NCBI RefSeq assembly: GCF_019795295.1
Contig: NZ_JAIMCG010000019.1
Location: 24,120-88,119, forward strand
DNA: 64,000 bases
Reading direction: 5' to 3'
Source of the DNA: Cupriavidus sp. AU9028
GTDB taxonomy: Bacteria; Pseudomonadota; Gammaproteobacteria; Burkholderiales; Burkholderiaceae
The notes beneath the pieces were generated by a model. The model saw nothing but the letters and a program-made list of their open reading frames with translations. It had not been told where the DNA came from and did no database searches. The position numbers were made by a program, and so were the translations under genes. Of the stretch, positions 44,777 to 53,330 are shown piece by piece (the first letter of the stretch is position 1; each line of letters opens with the position of its first letter).

Positions 44777-45906
44777 CGCAGCACGTCCAGCTCTGCGGGT
44801 GCCGGCAGATAGGCATCGGTCCACAGCGCATCCGGATCGATCCGCGCCTTGGTGCCGAATGCATCGGCCACCTGGGACGCCATCAGCGACAGGCGTGGCT
44901 TGCTGACACGGCCAAAGCCCTCGGCGCGCGCGTCGGGCGAGCGCACCACGTTGTCCAGCGCCAGTTTCAGGCGCTTGGTTTCGAGCTTGACGTCGATGAT
45001 GCCGTCGCGCGCCTTGACCGACTGGATGCCCTCATCGGGCCGGGCGATCACGTCGCGCGCGGACCTGGCGAACGCGCGCAGGAAGGCCTTGACCGCCTCG
45101 GGGTTCTTCTTCAGGAATTCCTCCGAGGTGATGATCGCATTGCCATACAGCTTGACGCCGTATTGCGGGTACGGCAGCACGACGATGTCCTCGTCCTTCA
45201 CGCCGCGCGCATTGAGGTTGAGGATCGAGGTGAACGAAAAGCCGGTGATCGCATCGAGGTCGCCGCGCACCAGCATGGTTTCACGCAACGTCGGGTCCAT
45301 CGCCTGGAAGTTGAACGTGCCGGGCAGCGCGTTGGCCTTGGCAAAGATCGGGAAGGCGCGGCGGCCGGCGTCGAACACGGGGGCGCCCAGGCGCTTGCCG
45401 GCCAGGTCCTTCGGCGCGCGGATGCCCGACTTCTTCAGCGCGAGCACCGCCGCCGGGGTGTTGTTGTAGACCATCATCACGGCCACCGGCTTGTTGCGCG
45501 CGTCCGGGTTGTTGCCGTGGAATTCCATCACCGATGCCAGGTCGGCGAAGCCCATGTCGTAGGTGCCCGAGGCGATGCGATTGACCACGTTGCCCGAGCC
45601 GTTGCCGGCGTCGATGCTGACGTCCAGCTTCTCGGCCTTGTAGTAGCCCTTCTGCTCGCCCTGCAGGAACAGCGCGGCCGGTCCTTCGAAGCGCCAGTCC
45701 AGCTGGAAGCGGACCTTGGTCTGGGCGCGTGCGGTGGCGGCGAATTGTGTCGACAGCACCAGCGCGGTGCCCAGCACCGTGGCGAGCCGCATCACGTGGC
45801 GGCGCGCGGTGGCACGGGGCACCACAGCGGACCGTTCGTACCCGGGCTCGGCAGCAGGCGTGACGGCAGGGAAATGGGCGGCGGATCTGGCTCGGCGGTA
45901 CAGCAT
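44773..45906 (-). CDS. NMT1/THI5-like ABC transporter substrate-binding protein
   Basis: The 377-residue periplasmic protein starts MLYRRARSAAHFPA at 45906, with AGGAGA eight bases upstream. A long basic N-region is followed by the hydrophobic core MRLATVLGTALVLSTQFAA (about 61-79), cleaved near ARAQ. The NMT1 domain contains FQLDWRFEGPAALFLQGEQKGYY (pieces: VRFQLDWRF, ALFLQGEQKGYY), GNGSGNVVNRIASGTYDMGFAD and PQYGVKLYGNAIITS. The family covers ThiY-type formyl-aminopyrimidine binders and other aromatic or nitrogenous ligands. The sigma-54-like promoter favours a nitrogen-related substrate, which is inference. Nearby genes give no further hint. Confidence 0.88.
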   Translation of the reverse strand: MLYRRARSAAHFPAVTPAAEPGYERSAVVPRATARRHVMRLATVLGTALVLSTQFAATARAQTKVRFQLDWRFEGPAALFLQGEQKGYYKAEKLDVSIDAGNGSGNVVNRIASGTYDMGFADLASVMEFHGNNPDARNKPVAVMMVYNNTPAAVLALKKSGIRAPKDLAGKRLGAPVFDAGRRAFPIFAKANALPGTFNFQAMDPTLRETMLVRGDLDAITGFSFTSILNLNARGVKDEDIVVLPYPQYGVKLYGNAIITSEEFLKKNPEAVKAFLRAFARSARDVIARPDEGIQSVKARDGIIDVKLETKRLKLALDNVVRSPDARAEGFGRVSKPRLSLMASQVADAFGTKARIDPDALWTDAYLPAPAELDVLR

Positions 45907-46128
45907 CGGTGGCTCTCCTTTTCGCGGTTCGGGCGTTTGTTGTTGCCCTACCGTCTGCAAGCCACATGCCAGCAAGATGCGCCCCACCGTGGGGCATCCC
46001 CGCATCGGGCTGTCTACCCAATGTTGTGCAGCGCCGGCTCGCATTGCCGATTGCCTGCGCGGATTGTCGACAAACAATGGCTGCCGCCAGGGCGCGGCGC
46101 CGCGGCAAAGGCCGCGGTCCCCTTCGGT
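45907..46128 (-). other. 222-bp upstream region of the NMT1-type importer
   Basis: No gene is visible. It holds the sigma-54-like element (45971-45956) and, 10 bases further upstream, a perfect 7-bp inverted repeat GCCCCAC-C-GTGGGGC (45981-45995). I found neither TPP riboswitch signature here. The left part is the mRNA leader of about 38 bases. Confidence 0.5.
45956..45971 (-). promoter_or_regulatory. Sigma-54 (RpoN) -24/-12 promoter of the NMT1-type importer operon
   Basis: On the minus strand TGGCATG (45971-45965), four bases, then TTGCA (45960-45956) matches the -24/-12 consensus with GG and GC exactly 10 bases apart. Transcription would start near 45944, 38 bases before the start codon, so the position is right for a real promoter. 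Confidence 0.65.
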
Positions 46129-48006
46129 TCAGGCAATGCCTGCCGCGTCTTCGCTGGCGGCGGTGCCGGCGGCGTCCTGTGCCGCGCTGCGGGCCTGGAT
46201 GTGCCACATCTCCGCATAGCGGCCGTTGGCCAGCATCAGCGAGGCGTGGGTGCCGCGCTCGACGATGCGGCCGCGCTCCATCACCAGGATCTGGTCGGCA
46301 TGCACCACCGTCGACAGCCGGTGCGCGATCAGCAGCGTGGTGCGATCCTGCGCGAGCCGCATCAGCTCGTGCTGGATCGCGCGCTCGGTGCGCGTATCCA
46401 GCGCGGAGGTCGCCTCGTCGAAGATCAGGATCGGCGGATTCTTCAGCAGCGTGCGGGCGATCGCCACGCGCTGCTTCTCGCCGCCGGACAGCTTCAGGCC
46501 GCGCTCGCCTACCTGGGTGTCATAGCCGTGCGGCAGGTCGCGAATGAAGGGTTCGATCTGCGCGGCGCGGGCGGCCTCCATGACCTCCTCGGGCGACGCG
46601 TCGGGGCGGCCATAGGCGATGTTGTAGTAGATGCTGCCGTTGAACAGCACCGTGTCCTGGGGCACGATGCCGAGCGCGCGCCGCAGGCTCTCCTGGGTGA
46701 CGTCGCGGATGTCCTGCCCATCGACGAGGATGGCACCCTCGCCCACGTCGTAGAAGCGGAACAGCAGCCGGGCCAGTGTCGATTTGCCGGACCCGCTGTG
46801 GCCGACCACCGCGGTGGTGGTGCCTGCCTCGATGGTGAAATCGACGCCGTCCAGAATGCGGCGGTCGGGCTCGTAGCCGAAGCGGACATTGGCGAAGCGC
46901 ACCTGGGCGCCGCGCACCTGCAACGGCCCTGCGCCCGGCTTGTCGACCACCTCCTGGTTGGTGCCGAGCAGCACGAACATCCGGTCCATGTCGGTGGTGG
47001 CCTGCTTGATCTCGCGATAGACCACACCGAGGAAGTTCATCGGGATATAGAGCTGGAGCATCAGCGTGTTGACCAGCACCAGGTCGCCCAGCGTCAGCGT
47101 GCCGGCCGCGACGCCCACCGTGGCGCGCCACAGGATCAGGATCAGGCCGATGGCGATGATGGCCTGCTGCCCGGCATTGAGCAGCGACAGCGAGTTCTGC
47201 GAGCGGATCGCCGCCGCCCGGTAGGTCAGCAGGCTTTCGTCGTAGCGGGACGCTTCATACGCCTCGTTGCCGAAGTACTTGACCGTTTCGAAGTTCAGCA
47301 GCGAATCGATCGCCTTCTGGTTGGCGCGCGAATCGAGTTCGTTCATGCGGCGCCGCAGATGGGTTCGCCATTCGGTGACGACGACGGTGAAGACGATATA
47401 GGTCAGCAGCGCGCCCCCGGTGATGCCGGCAAACCACCAGTCGTAGTGCAGCAGGAAGAAGCCGATTACCAGCGCCATCTCCACCAGCGTGGGCAGGATG
47501 CTGTAGAGCGAATACGAGATGAGCGACTGGATGCCGCGCGTGCCGCGCTCGATGTCGCGGCTCATGCCGCCGGTCTGCCGCTCCAGGTGAAAGCGCAACG
47601 ACAGGCCATGCAGGTGGCGGAACACCTGCAGCGCGATCTCGCGTACCGCGCTTTGCGTCACCTTCGAGAACAGGATCTCCCGCAACTCGGTGAACAGGGT
47701 AGTCGATAGCCGCAGCAAGCCGTAGGCGACGATCAGCGCCACCGGCACGGCCAGCAAGGCACGCGGTTCGCCGGGGCCGATGTTCATGGCGTCGATCAGG
47801 CGCTTCATCAGCACCGGCACGCCCAGGTTGGCGAACTTGGCCGCCACCAGGCAGCCCAGCGCCAGCATCACACGCCATTTGTAGTGCCAGAGATAGGGCA
47901 GCAGGTTGCGCACCGTCTGCCAGTCACTGCGCTTGCCCTGCTGCGACCCGAACAGCGCCGACGGCGCGGGGGGCGCGGCGTCTGCGGAGGAGGAAATGCG
48001 TCGCAT
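46129..48006 (-). CDS. Atm1-type ABC exporter (half transporter)
   Basis: The 625-residue half-transporter fuses six membrane helices (about 44-320) to a C-terminal ATPase. The inner segment SLLNFETVKYFGNEAYE (about 231-247) is the Atm1/HMT1 signature, indicating export of glutathione-linked or persulfide-type compounds tied to Fe-S and heavy-metal homeostasis. The ATPase has Walker [16 protein letters not shown] (about 398-412), signature KLSGGEKQRVAIARTL (about 506-521) and Walker B ILIFDEATSALDTRTE (about 528-543). The start at 48006 faces the divergent thioesterase gene across 157 bases. The ligand is not proven. Confidence 0.9.
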   Translation of the reverse strand: MRRISSSADAAPPAPSALFGSQQGKRSDWQTVRNLLPYLWHYKWRVMLALGCLVAAKFANLGVPVLMKRLIDAMNIGPGEPRALLAVPVALIVAYGLLRLSTTLFTELREILFSKVTQSAVREIALQVFRHLHGLSLRFHLERQTGGMSRDIERGTRGIQSLISYSLYSILPTLVEMALVIGFFLLHYDWWFAGITGGALLTYIVFTVVVTEWRTHLRRRMNELDSRANQKAIDSLLNFETVKYFGNEAYEASRYDESLLTYRAAAIRSQNSLSLLNAGQQAIIAIGLILILWRATVGVAAGTLTLGDLVLVNTLMLQLYIPMNFLGVVYREIKQATTDMDRMFVLLGTNQEVVDKPGAGPLQVRGAQVRFANVRFGYEPDRRILDGVDFTIEAGTTTAVVGHSGSGKSTLARLLFRFYDVGEGAILVDGQDIRDVTQESLRRALGIVPQDTVLFNGSIYYNIAYGRPDASPEEVMEAARAAQIEPFIRDLPHGYDTQVGERGLKLSGGEKQRVAIARTLLKNPPILIFDEATSALDTRTERAIQHELMRLAQDRTTLLIAHRLSTVVHADQILVMERGRIVERGTHASLMLANGRYAEMWHIQARSAAQDAAGTAASEDAAGIA

Positions 48007-48163
48007 ACGTTAGAATTCCGGCGAAGATGCGATTGTCGCACCGATCCGCAAAGCGGGTCGGCGCGCGCCTCCATCGCCTCCACTGCATTCACCACGCCGC
48101 GTCCAGCGGCGCCTTCCCTGTCCCTTCCGCGCCATGCGCGCGCGTTTTTTCCAGCATCACAAT

Positions 48164-48568
48164 ATGAGCGATACCGAGATCCTGTCGAGCCTGCCGCCGG
48201 GCAAGAACCCCGCACTGCGCGTCGTCCCCATGCCCGCCGACGCCAATGTGCATGGCGACGTGTTCGGCGGCTGGATCATGGCGCAGGTGGACATCGCCGG
48301 CTCGATCCCGGCCGTCGAGCGCGCCCAGGGCCGGGTCGCCACGGTCGCCGTGAACTCCTTCCTGTTCCGGCACCCCGTATTCGTCGGCGATCTGGTCAGC
48401 GTCTATGCGGATATCGTCAAGACGGGACGCACCTCGATCACTGTCTCGGTGGAGGTCTATGCGCAGCGGATGCGCCACAGCAACGAGATCGTCAAGGTGA
48501 CCGAGGCAACATTGACGTATGTGGCAACGGATGACAATCGGCAGCCGAGGGTGTTGCCGAAGGTGTGA
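48164..48568 (+). CDS. Acyl-CoA thioesterase (YciA-like hotdog)
   Basis: The 134-residue single-hotdog enzyme hydrolyses acyl-CoA to free CoA and fatty acid. The catalytic region NVHGDVFGGWIMAQVDIAGS (about 28-47) includes the Asp and Gly-Gly that set the family, followed by VAVNSFLFRHPVFVGDLVSVYADIVKTGRTS (pieces: VAVNSFLFRHPVFVGD, VKTGRTSITV). I chose the ATG at 48164 (MSDTEILSS) over an in-frame ATG at 48134. It is divergent from the Atm1-type exporter and convergent with the beta-oxidation operon, where regulating CoA-ester levels would make sense. Confidence 0.9.
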   Translation: MSDTEILSSLPPGKNPALRVVPMPADANVHGDVFGGWIMAQVDIAGSIPAVERAQGRVATVAVNSFLFRHPVFVGDLVSVYADIVKTGRTSITVSVEVYAQRMRHSNEIVKVTEATLTYVATDDNRQPRVLPKV

Positions 48569-48593
48569 TGTACTGAGCGTTGTGATCGCTCGC

Positions 48594-48738
48594 TGGCCCT
48601 CTCCCCCGCCCCCTCTCCCGCTGGGCGGGAGAGGGGAGCACACCGAGAGCCCTTGCCTGCCGCCGGCTTGCTTCCCCCTCCGCCGGTTTGCTCCCCTCTC
48701 CCACTTGTGGGAGAGGGGCCGGGGGAGAGGGGCAGCGA
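48594..48738. repeat. REP-like palindromic pair (locus 5)
   Basis: Two units in opposite orientation (about 48594-48646 minus, 48683-48738 plus) between the convergent thioesterase and enoyl-CoA hydratase genes. Stems are CCCTCTCCCGC/GCGGGAGAGGG and CCCCTCTCCCAC/GTGGGAGAGGGG. Confidence 0.82.
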
Positions 48739-48751
48739 GCGCCGAACGCGA

Positions 48752-49528
48752 TCAGCTGAACCGTGAGAAATCCGGCTTGCGCTTCTCGAAGAAGGCCGTG
48801 AACGCCTCCTTCGCCTCGGGCGATTGCAGCAGCCGCCCGAACACCTGCCCTTCCTCCGCCATCCGCGTCCTCACCGCGGCGATGTCGCCACCCTTCATCA
48901 GCCGCTTGGTCTCGCGCAGCGACGACGCCGGCAACGTGGCCAGCTTGCGGGCCTGGGCCAGCGCCACGTCGGCCAGCTCCGCGGCCGGCACCACCCGCGT
49001 CACCAGCCCGATCTGCTCGGCATGCGCCGCATCGAAGGGCTCGCCCAGCAGCAGCTTCTCCGCGGCGCGCTGGTAGCCGGCAAGACGCGGCAGCAGCAGG
49101 CTGGAGGCCGCCTCCGGGCACAGGCCCAGCGCCACGAACGGCAGCGAGAAGCGCGCGCTGTCCGCGGCATAGACCAGATCGCAATGCAGCAGCAGCGTGG
49201 TGCCGATGCCGATCGCCGGGCCGCTGACCGCCGCCACCACCGGCTTGGCCGCTTCGCTGATCTCGCGCAGGAAGCGGAATGCCGGCGCTTCGGCCGCCTC
49301 CTCGGCGGTGCGCGGCGGCCGCTGCATGAAGTCCTCCAGATCGTTGCCGGCGGTGAACACCTCTCGCTTGCCGCGGATCAGGATCACCCGCACGGCGTCG
49401 TCGCCGGCAGCGGCGGCGAAGGCCTCGGCCATCTGCGTGTACATCGCGGAGGTGATGGCGTTCTTCTTGTCCAGACGATCGAACTCGATCGTCAGCACGC
49501 CCTGGTCGATGGTGGTCAGGATGCTCAT
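48752..49528 (-). CDS. Enoyl-CoA hydratase/isomerase family protein
   Basis: The 258-residue crotonase-fold protein is the last gene of the beta-oxidation operon. Oxyanion-hole segments are FTAGNDLEDFM (about 58-68) and GPAIGIGTTLLLHCDLVYAA (about 104-123), followed by FSLPFVALGLCPEAAS (about 127-142), whose Glu is a candidate acid-base residue. Only one clear Glu is visible in the usual positions, so I cannot tell a hydratase from a delta3-delta2 isomerase; the second would process unsaturated fatty acids. It starts 70 bases after the thiolase stop. Confidence 0.88.
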   Translation of the reverse strand: MSILTTIDQGVLTIEFDRLDKKNAITSAMYTQMAEAFAAAAGDDAVRVILIRGKREVFTAGNDLEDFMQRPPRTAEEAAEAPAFRFLREISEAAKPVVAAVSGPAIGIGTTLLLHCDLVYAADSARFSLPFVALGLCPEAASSLLLPRLAGYQRAAEKLLLGEPFDAAHAEQIGLVTRVVPAAELADVALAQARKLATLPASSLRETKRLMKGGDIAAVRTRMAEEGQVFGRLLQSPEAKEAFTAFFEKRKPDFSRFS

Positions 49529-49598
49529 TCTTCTGTCTCCTCGGTGGCGGCTCGGGCCGCCATTCGTCGTTGAACTTCGGCGCGATCCCCCAGCTGCC

Positions 49599-50795
49599 TC
49601 AGACCCGCTCGAAGATGCCAGCGGCGCCCATGCCCGTCCCCACGCACATGGTGACCATGCCGTACTTCAGCTTGTGCCGGTGCAGCGCATGAATCGCCGT
49701 GGCCGAGCGGATCGCACCGGTCGCGCCGAGCGGGTGGCCCAGCGCGATGGCGCCGCCCATCCGGTTTACCTTCGACGGGTCCAGCCCCAGGTCGCGGATC
49801 ACCGCCAGCGCCTGCGCCGCGAACGCTTCGTTCAGCTCGATCCAGTCGATCTGGTCCTGCGTCATGCCGGCCGCCTTCAGCGCGGCCGGAATCGCTTCCT
49901 TCGGGCCGATGCCCATGATCTCCGGCGGCACGCCGCGCACGGCGAACGAGACGAAGCGCGCGAGCGGCGTCAGGTTGCACGACTTGAGCACCTTCTCCGA
50001 CACCAGGATCAGCGCACCGGCGCCGTCCGAGGTCTGCGAGCTGTTGCCCGCCGTCACGCTGCCCTTGCTGGCAAAGACGGGACGCAGGCGCGCCAGCCCT
50101 TCCAGCGAGGTGTCGGGCCGCGGGCCTTCGTCCAGCGCGATGGTGCGCGTCTTCGTGTCGATCTGGCCGCTGGCCAGATCCGGAAACTTCTCGACGATCT
50201 CGACCGGCGTGATCTCGTTGGCGAATTCACCGGCCTGTTGCGCCGCCAGCGCCTTCTGGTGTGAAGCGAGCGCGAACGCGTCCTGGTCCTCGCGGCTGAC
50301 CTCCCATTTCTTCGCCACCTGCTCGGCGGTCAGGCCCATGCCATAGGCGATGCCGACGTTCTCGTCGCGCGTGAAGATCGACGGGGACATCGACGGCGTA
50401 TTGCCCATCATCGGCACCATGCTCATCGATTCGACACCGGCAGCGATCATCACGTCGGATTCGCCCACGCGGATGCGGTCGGCCGCCATCGCCACCGCGC
50501 TCAGGCCCGAGGCGCAGAAGCGGTTGACGGTGATGCCGCCCACCGAAGTGGGCAGGCCCGACAGCAGCGCACCGATGCGCGCGACGTTCAGGCCCTGCTG
50601 GGCTTCGGGAATCGCGCAGCCAACCACCGCATCCTCGATCAGGGCCGGATCGAGATTGGGCACCTGCGCCAGCGCGGCGCGAATGATGGTGGCCAGCAGA
50701 TCGTCGGGACGATAGTGCTTGTACGCGCCCTTGGGGGCCTTGCCGATCGGCGTGCGGGTCGCGGCGACGATGTATGCGTCTTGCAGTTGTTTCAT
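49599..50795 (-). CDS. Acetyl-CoA acyltransferase (thiolase, FadA-like)
   Basis: The 398-residue thiolase cleaves 3-ketoacyl-CoA to acetyl-CoA and a shortened acyl-CoA. The nucleophile is C94 in NRFCASGL, the general acid/base C384 in MCVGTGMG, and the catalytic His is in GHPLGATGAIR (about 354). NEAFAAQALAV is the other family block. It starts 22 bases after the stop of the FadB-like gene, forming the usual trifunctional partner pair. Long-chain degradation is inferred from the operon, not from the thiolase alone. Confidence 0.94.
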   Translation of the reverse strand: MKQLQDAYIVAATRTPIGKAPKGAYKHYRPDDLLATIIRAALAQVPNLDPALIEDAVVGCAIPEAQQGLNVARIGALLSGLPTSVGGITVNRFCASGLSAVAMAADRIRVGESDVMIAAGVESMSMVPMMGNTPSMSPSIFTRDENVGIAYGMGLTAEQVAKKWEVSREDQDAFALASHQKALAAQQAGEFANEITPVEIVEKFPDLASGQIDTKTRTIALDEGPRPDTSLEGLARLRPVFASKGSVTAGNSSQTSDGAGALILVSEKVLKSCNLTPLARFVSFAVRGVPPEIMGIGPKEAIPAALKAAGMTQDQIDWIELNEAFAAQALAVIRDLGLDPSKVNRMGGAIALGHPLGATGAIRSATAIHALHRHKLKYGMVTMCVGTGMGAAGIFERV

Positions 50796-50817
50796 GATCT
50801 GGTTCCTCGCATGCCGG

Positions 50818-53244
50818 TTAGTTGCGCACGGGCTTGCCGGTCTGCAGCATGCCCATGATGCGCTCCTGCGTCTTGGCGGTGCCGAGCAGGTCGATAAAGG
50901 CGCGCCGCTCCAGCGTCAGCAGCCAGTCCTCGTCGACCAGCGCGCCGCCTTCGACGTCGCCGCCACAGACCACTTCCGCGATGCGCATGCCGATCGCGAA
51001 GTCATGCGCGGAGATGAAGCCGCCATCGCGCAGGTTGACCAGCGATGCGCGGATGGTGGCGATGCCCGAGCGACCGGCCACCGGCACCAGCGTCCCGGGC
51101 AGCGGCGGCCGGTAGCCCGCTTCCCCCATCGCGCGCGCTTCGTTGATCGCCACGTGCAGCAGCTCGTGCACGTTGAAGACGATCGGGTCGGTCGGCTGCA
51201 GGTAGCCCATCTGGCGCGCCTCGATCGCCGAGCCGGAAACCCTGGCCATCGCCGCGCTCTGGAAGCGCGGCGTCAGGAACTGCACGTAGTTGGTGCTCCC
51301 CACTGCCTGCGCGGCGCGGCCTGCCGCGAGCGCCGCTTCCTTCAGGCCACCACCGGCCGGCACCAGGCCTACGCCGACTTCGACCAACCCGATATAGGTT
51401 TCCATCGCCGCGACACGGCGGGCGGCATGGAGCATGATTTCGCAGCCGCCGCCCAGCGCAATGCCGGATGCGGCCGTCACCACCGGCACCTGCGCGTACT
51501 TGACGCGCATCATGCCGTCCTGGAACTTCCTGACGAAGGGCTCGACGCCCTTGGCGCCGCCCATCATGAAGGCCGGCATCGCCGCTTCCAGGTTGGCACC
51601 CGCCGAGAACGGGCCACCCGGGGCGCCCAGCTGCAGCGAGGTCGGCTGCCAGACCACCAGTCCCTTGTAGCCCGCCTCGGCCAGATCGATGGCCCGCATC
51701 AGCCCGTCGAGGGTGTCCGGGCCCATGGTGTTCATCTTGCCCTTGAAGGACACCACCAGCACGTCGTCCTGGCCCGGCGCCTCCCAGATGCGCACGGCGT
51801 CGTTCTCCTCGACGGTGCGGCCCGCCTGGCGCGGATCCGCGGCCTGCGTGCCCTGCAGCGCGGCGCGGAACAGCTGGCGGTCGTAGACCGGCAGCGCCTT
51901 GCGCTCGACGAAGGCCTGCGCCGCCGGCGACCACGAACCCTGGGCCGAGTGCACGCCCTGGTTGTCCGCCACCGGCCCCGAGAACACCCAGTCGGGCAGC
52001 GCCACGCTCGCCAGCGCCTTGCCGGCCTCGACATCCTCGCGCACCCACTGCGCGACCTGCTGCCAGCCGGCGGCCTGCCAGTCCTCGAAGGGGCCGCTGT
52101 TCCAGCCGAAGCCCCAGCGGATCGCCAGGTCGACATCCGCCGCCGATTGCGCGATCTGCTCGAGATAGACGGCGATGTAGTGGAAGACGTCGCGGAACAC
52201 TGCCCACAGGAACTGCGCCTGCGGGTTGGACGATTCACGCAGCAGCTTCAGCCGCTCGGCCGGCGCCTTCTTCAGCATCCGCGCGACGATCTCGTCGGCC
52301 TTGCGGCCCGCGTCGACGTAGCCGCCGCTCTGCGGATCCAGCACCTTGATCTGCTTGCCTTCCTTGCGATAGAAACCCGCGCCCGTCTTCTGTCCCAGCG
52401 CGCCGGCATCGATCAGCTTCTGCAGCACCTCGGGCGTGCGGTAGACCGGCGCGAAGGGATCGTCCTTCAGGTTGTCCTGCATGGTGCGGATGACATGCGC
52501 CATGGTGTCCAGCCCGACCACATCGGCGGTGCGGAAGGTCGCGGACTTGGCGCGGCCCAGCTTCGATCCCGTCAGGTCGTCGACCACGTCGAACGGAATG
52601 CCGTACTTCTGCGCCTCGGCGAATACGGCGAGGATCGAGAAAATGCCGACGCGGTTGGCGATGAAGTTGGGCGTGTCCCTGGCGCGCACCACGCCCTTGC
52701 CCAAGGTGGTGGTCAGGAAGCCTTCGAGCTTGTCGAGGATGGCAGGGTCGGTCGCCTCGGTCGGGATCAGCTCGACCAGATGCATGTAGCGCGGCGGGTT
52801 GAAAAAATGCACGCCGCAGAAGCGCGTCTTCAGTTCCGGAGCAAAGCCGTCCGACAGCGCGGTGATCGACAGCCCGGAGGTGTTGGTGGCGAAGATCGCG
52901 TCGGGCGACAGATGCGGCGCGATCCTGCCGTACAGGTCGTGCTTCCAGTCCATCCGCTCGGCGATCGCCTCGATCACCAGATCGCATTCCTTGAGCAGCG
53001 CGAGGTCATCCTCGTAGTTGGCCGCGCGGATCAGCGCGGCGTCGTCCTTCAGGCCAAGCGGCGCGGGGGACAGCTTCTTCAGGTTGTCGATGGCGCGCAG
53101 CACGATGCCGTTCTTCGGGCCCTCTTTGGCCGGCAGATCGAACAGCACCACCGGCACGCGGGCATTGACCAGATGGGCTGCGATCTGCGCGCCCATGACA
53201 CCGGCGCCAAGCACGGCGACTTTTCTGACGATGAAATTTGACAT
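50818..53244 (-). CDS. 3-hydroxyacyl-CoA dehydrogenase / enoyl-CoA hydratase fusion (FadN-type order)
   Basis: The 808-residue protein carries the dehydrogenase first: Rossmann motif VAVLGAGVMGAQIAAHLV (about 9-26), NTSGLSI, HFFNPPRYMHLVELIP (about 147-162), and C-terminal HAD domain to about residue 400. A crotonase domain follows (FSAGANLEAAM; SGIALGGGCEIMLHAAR, about 570-590), with Glu residues in CEIM and the VEVGVGLVPAGGG block. This dehydrogenase-then-hydratase order is the reverse of E. coli FadB and matches the B. subtilis FadN style. The start MSNFIVRKV at 53244 follows a GAGCG-type ribosome site. A symmetric REP-like hairpin separates it from the upstream acyl-CoA dehydrogenase. Confidence 0.93.
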   Translation of the reverse strand: MSNFIVRKVAVLGAGVMGAQIAAHLVNARVPVVLFDLPAKEGPKNGIVLRAIDNLKKLSPAPLGLKDDAALIRAANYEDDLALLKECDLVIEAIAERMDWKHDLYGRIAPHLSPDAIFATNTSGLSITALSDGFAPELKTRFCGVHFFNPPRYMHLVELIPTEATDPAILDKLEGFLTTTLGKGVVRARDTPNFIANRVGIFSILAVFAEAQKYGIPFDVVDDLTGSKLGRAKSATFRTADVVGLDTMAHVIRTMQDNLKDDPFAPVYRTPEVLQKLIDAGALGQKTGAGFYRKEGKQIKVLDPQSGGYVDAGRKADEIVARMLKKAPAERLKLLRESSNPQAQFLWAVFRDVFHYIAVYLEQIAQSAADVDLAIRWGFGWNSGPFEDWQAAGWQQVAQWVREDVEAGKALASVALPDWVFSGPVADNQGVHSAQGSWSPAAQAFVERKALPVYDRQLFRAALQGTQAADPRQAGRTVEENDAVRIWEAPGQDDVLVVSFKGKMNTMGPDTLDGLMRAIDLAEAGYKGLVVWQPTSLQLGAPGGPFSAGANLEAAMPAFMMGGAKGVEPFVRKFQDGMMRVKYAQVPVVTAASGIALGGGCEIMLHAARRVAAMETYIGLVEVGVGLVPAGGGLKEAALAAGRAAQAVGSTNYVQFLTPRFQSAAMARVSGSAIEARQMGYLQPTDPIVFNVHELLHVAINEARAMGEAGYRPPLPGTLVPVAGRSGIATIRASLVNLRDGGFISAHDFAIGMRIAEVVCGGDVEGGALVDEDWLLTLERRAFIDLLGTAKTQERIMGMLQTGKPVRN

Positions 53245-53282
53245 GCTCGCTCCTGCTGGTGAGCGGTGAATGGTTCTCGTCT

Positions 53283-53320
53283 TGCGCCCCTCTCCCGCGG
53301 CGCGGGAGAGGGGCGCAAAC
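53283..53320. repeat. REP-like palindrome inside the beta-oxidation operon (locus 6)
   Basis: A nearly symmetric single unit with stem CCCCTCTCCCGC/GCGGGAGAGGGG lies in the 86-base gap between the acyl-CoA dehydrogenase and FadB-like genes. Within an operon it can act as an RNA stabiliser or weak attenuator. Confidence 0.75.
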
Positions 53321-53330
53321 CAGATGGTGC

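Noticed and set aside
45907-46128. TPP riboswitch before the NMT1-type importer
   Set aside because: The conserved CTGAGA and ACCTGA-type blocks are absent, so a thiamine-precursor role is unsupported by this route.
44758-47709. A 983-codon plus-strand open frame
   Set aside because: It lies antisense to the well-supported importer and Atm1-type exporter genes. High GC creates such shadow frames. It has no domain or plausible ribosome site.
6331-48738. CTCTCCC-type repeats as a CRISPR array
   Set aside because: Units are scattered over 40 kb in inverted pairs, with no constant spacers and no cas genes. They behave like REP elements.
50719-53241. An 840-codon plus-strand open frame
   Set aside because: It is antisense to the FadB-like gene and lacks any motif.
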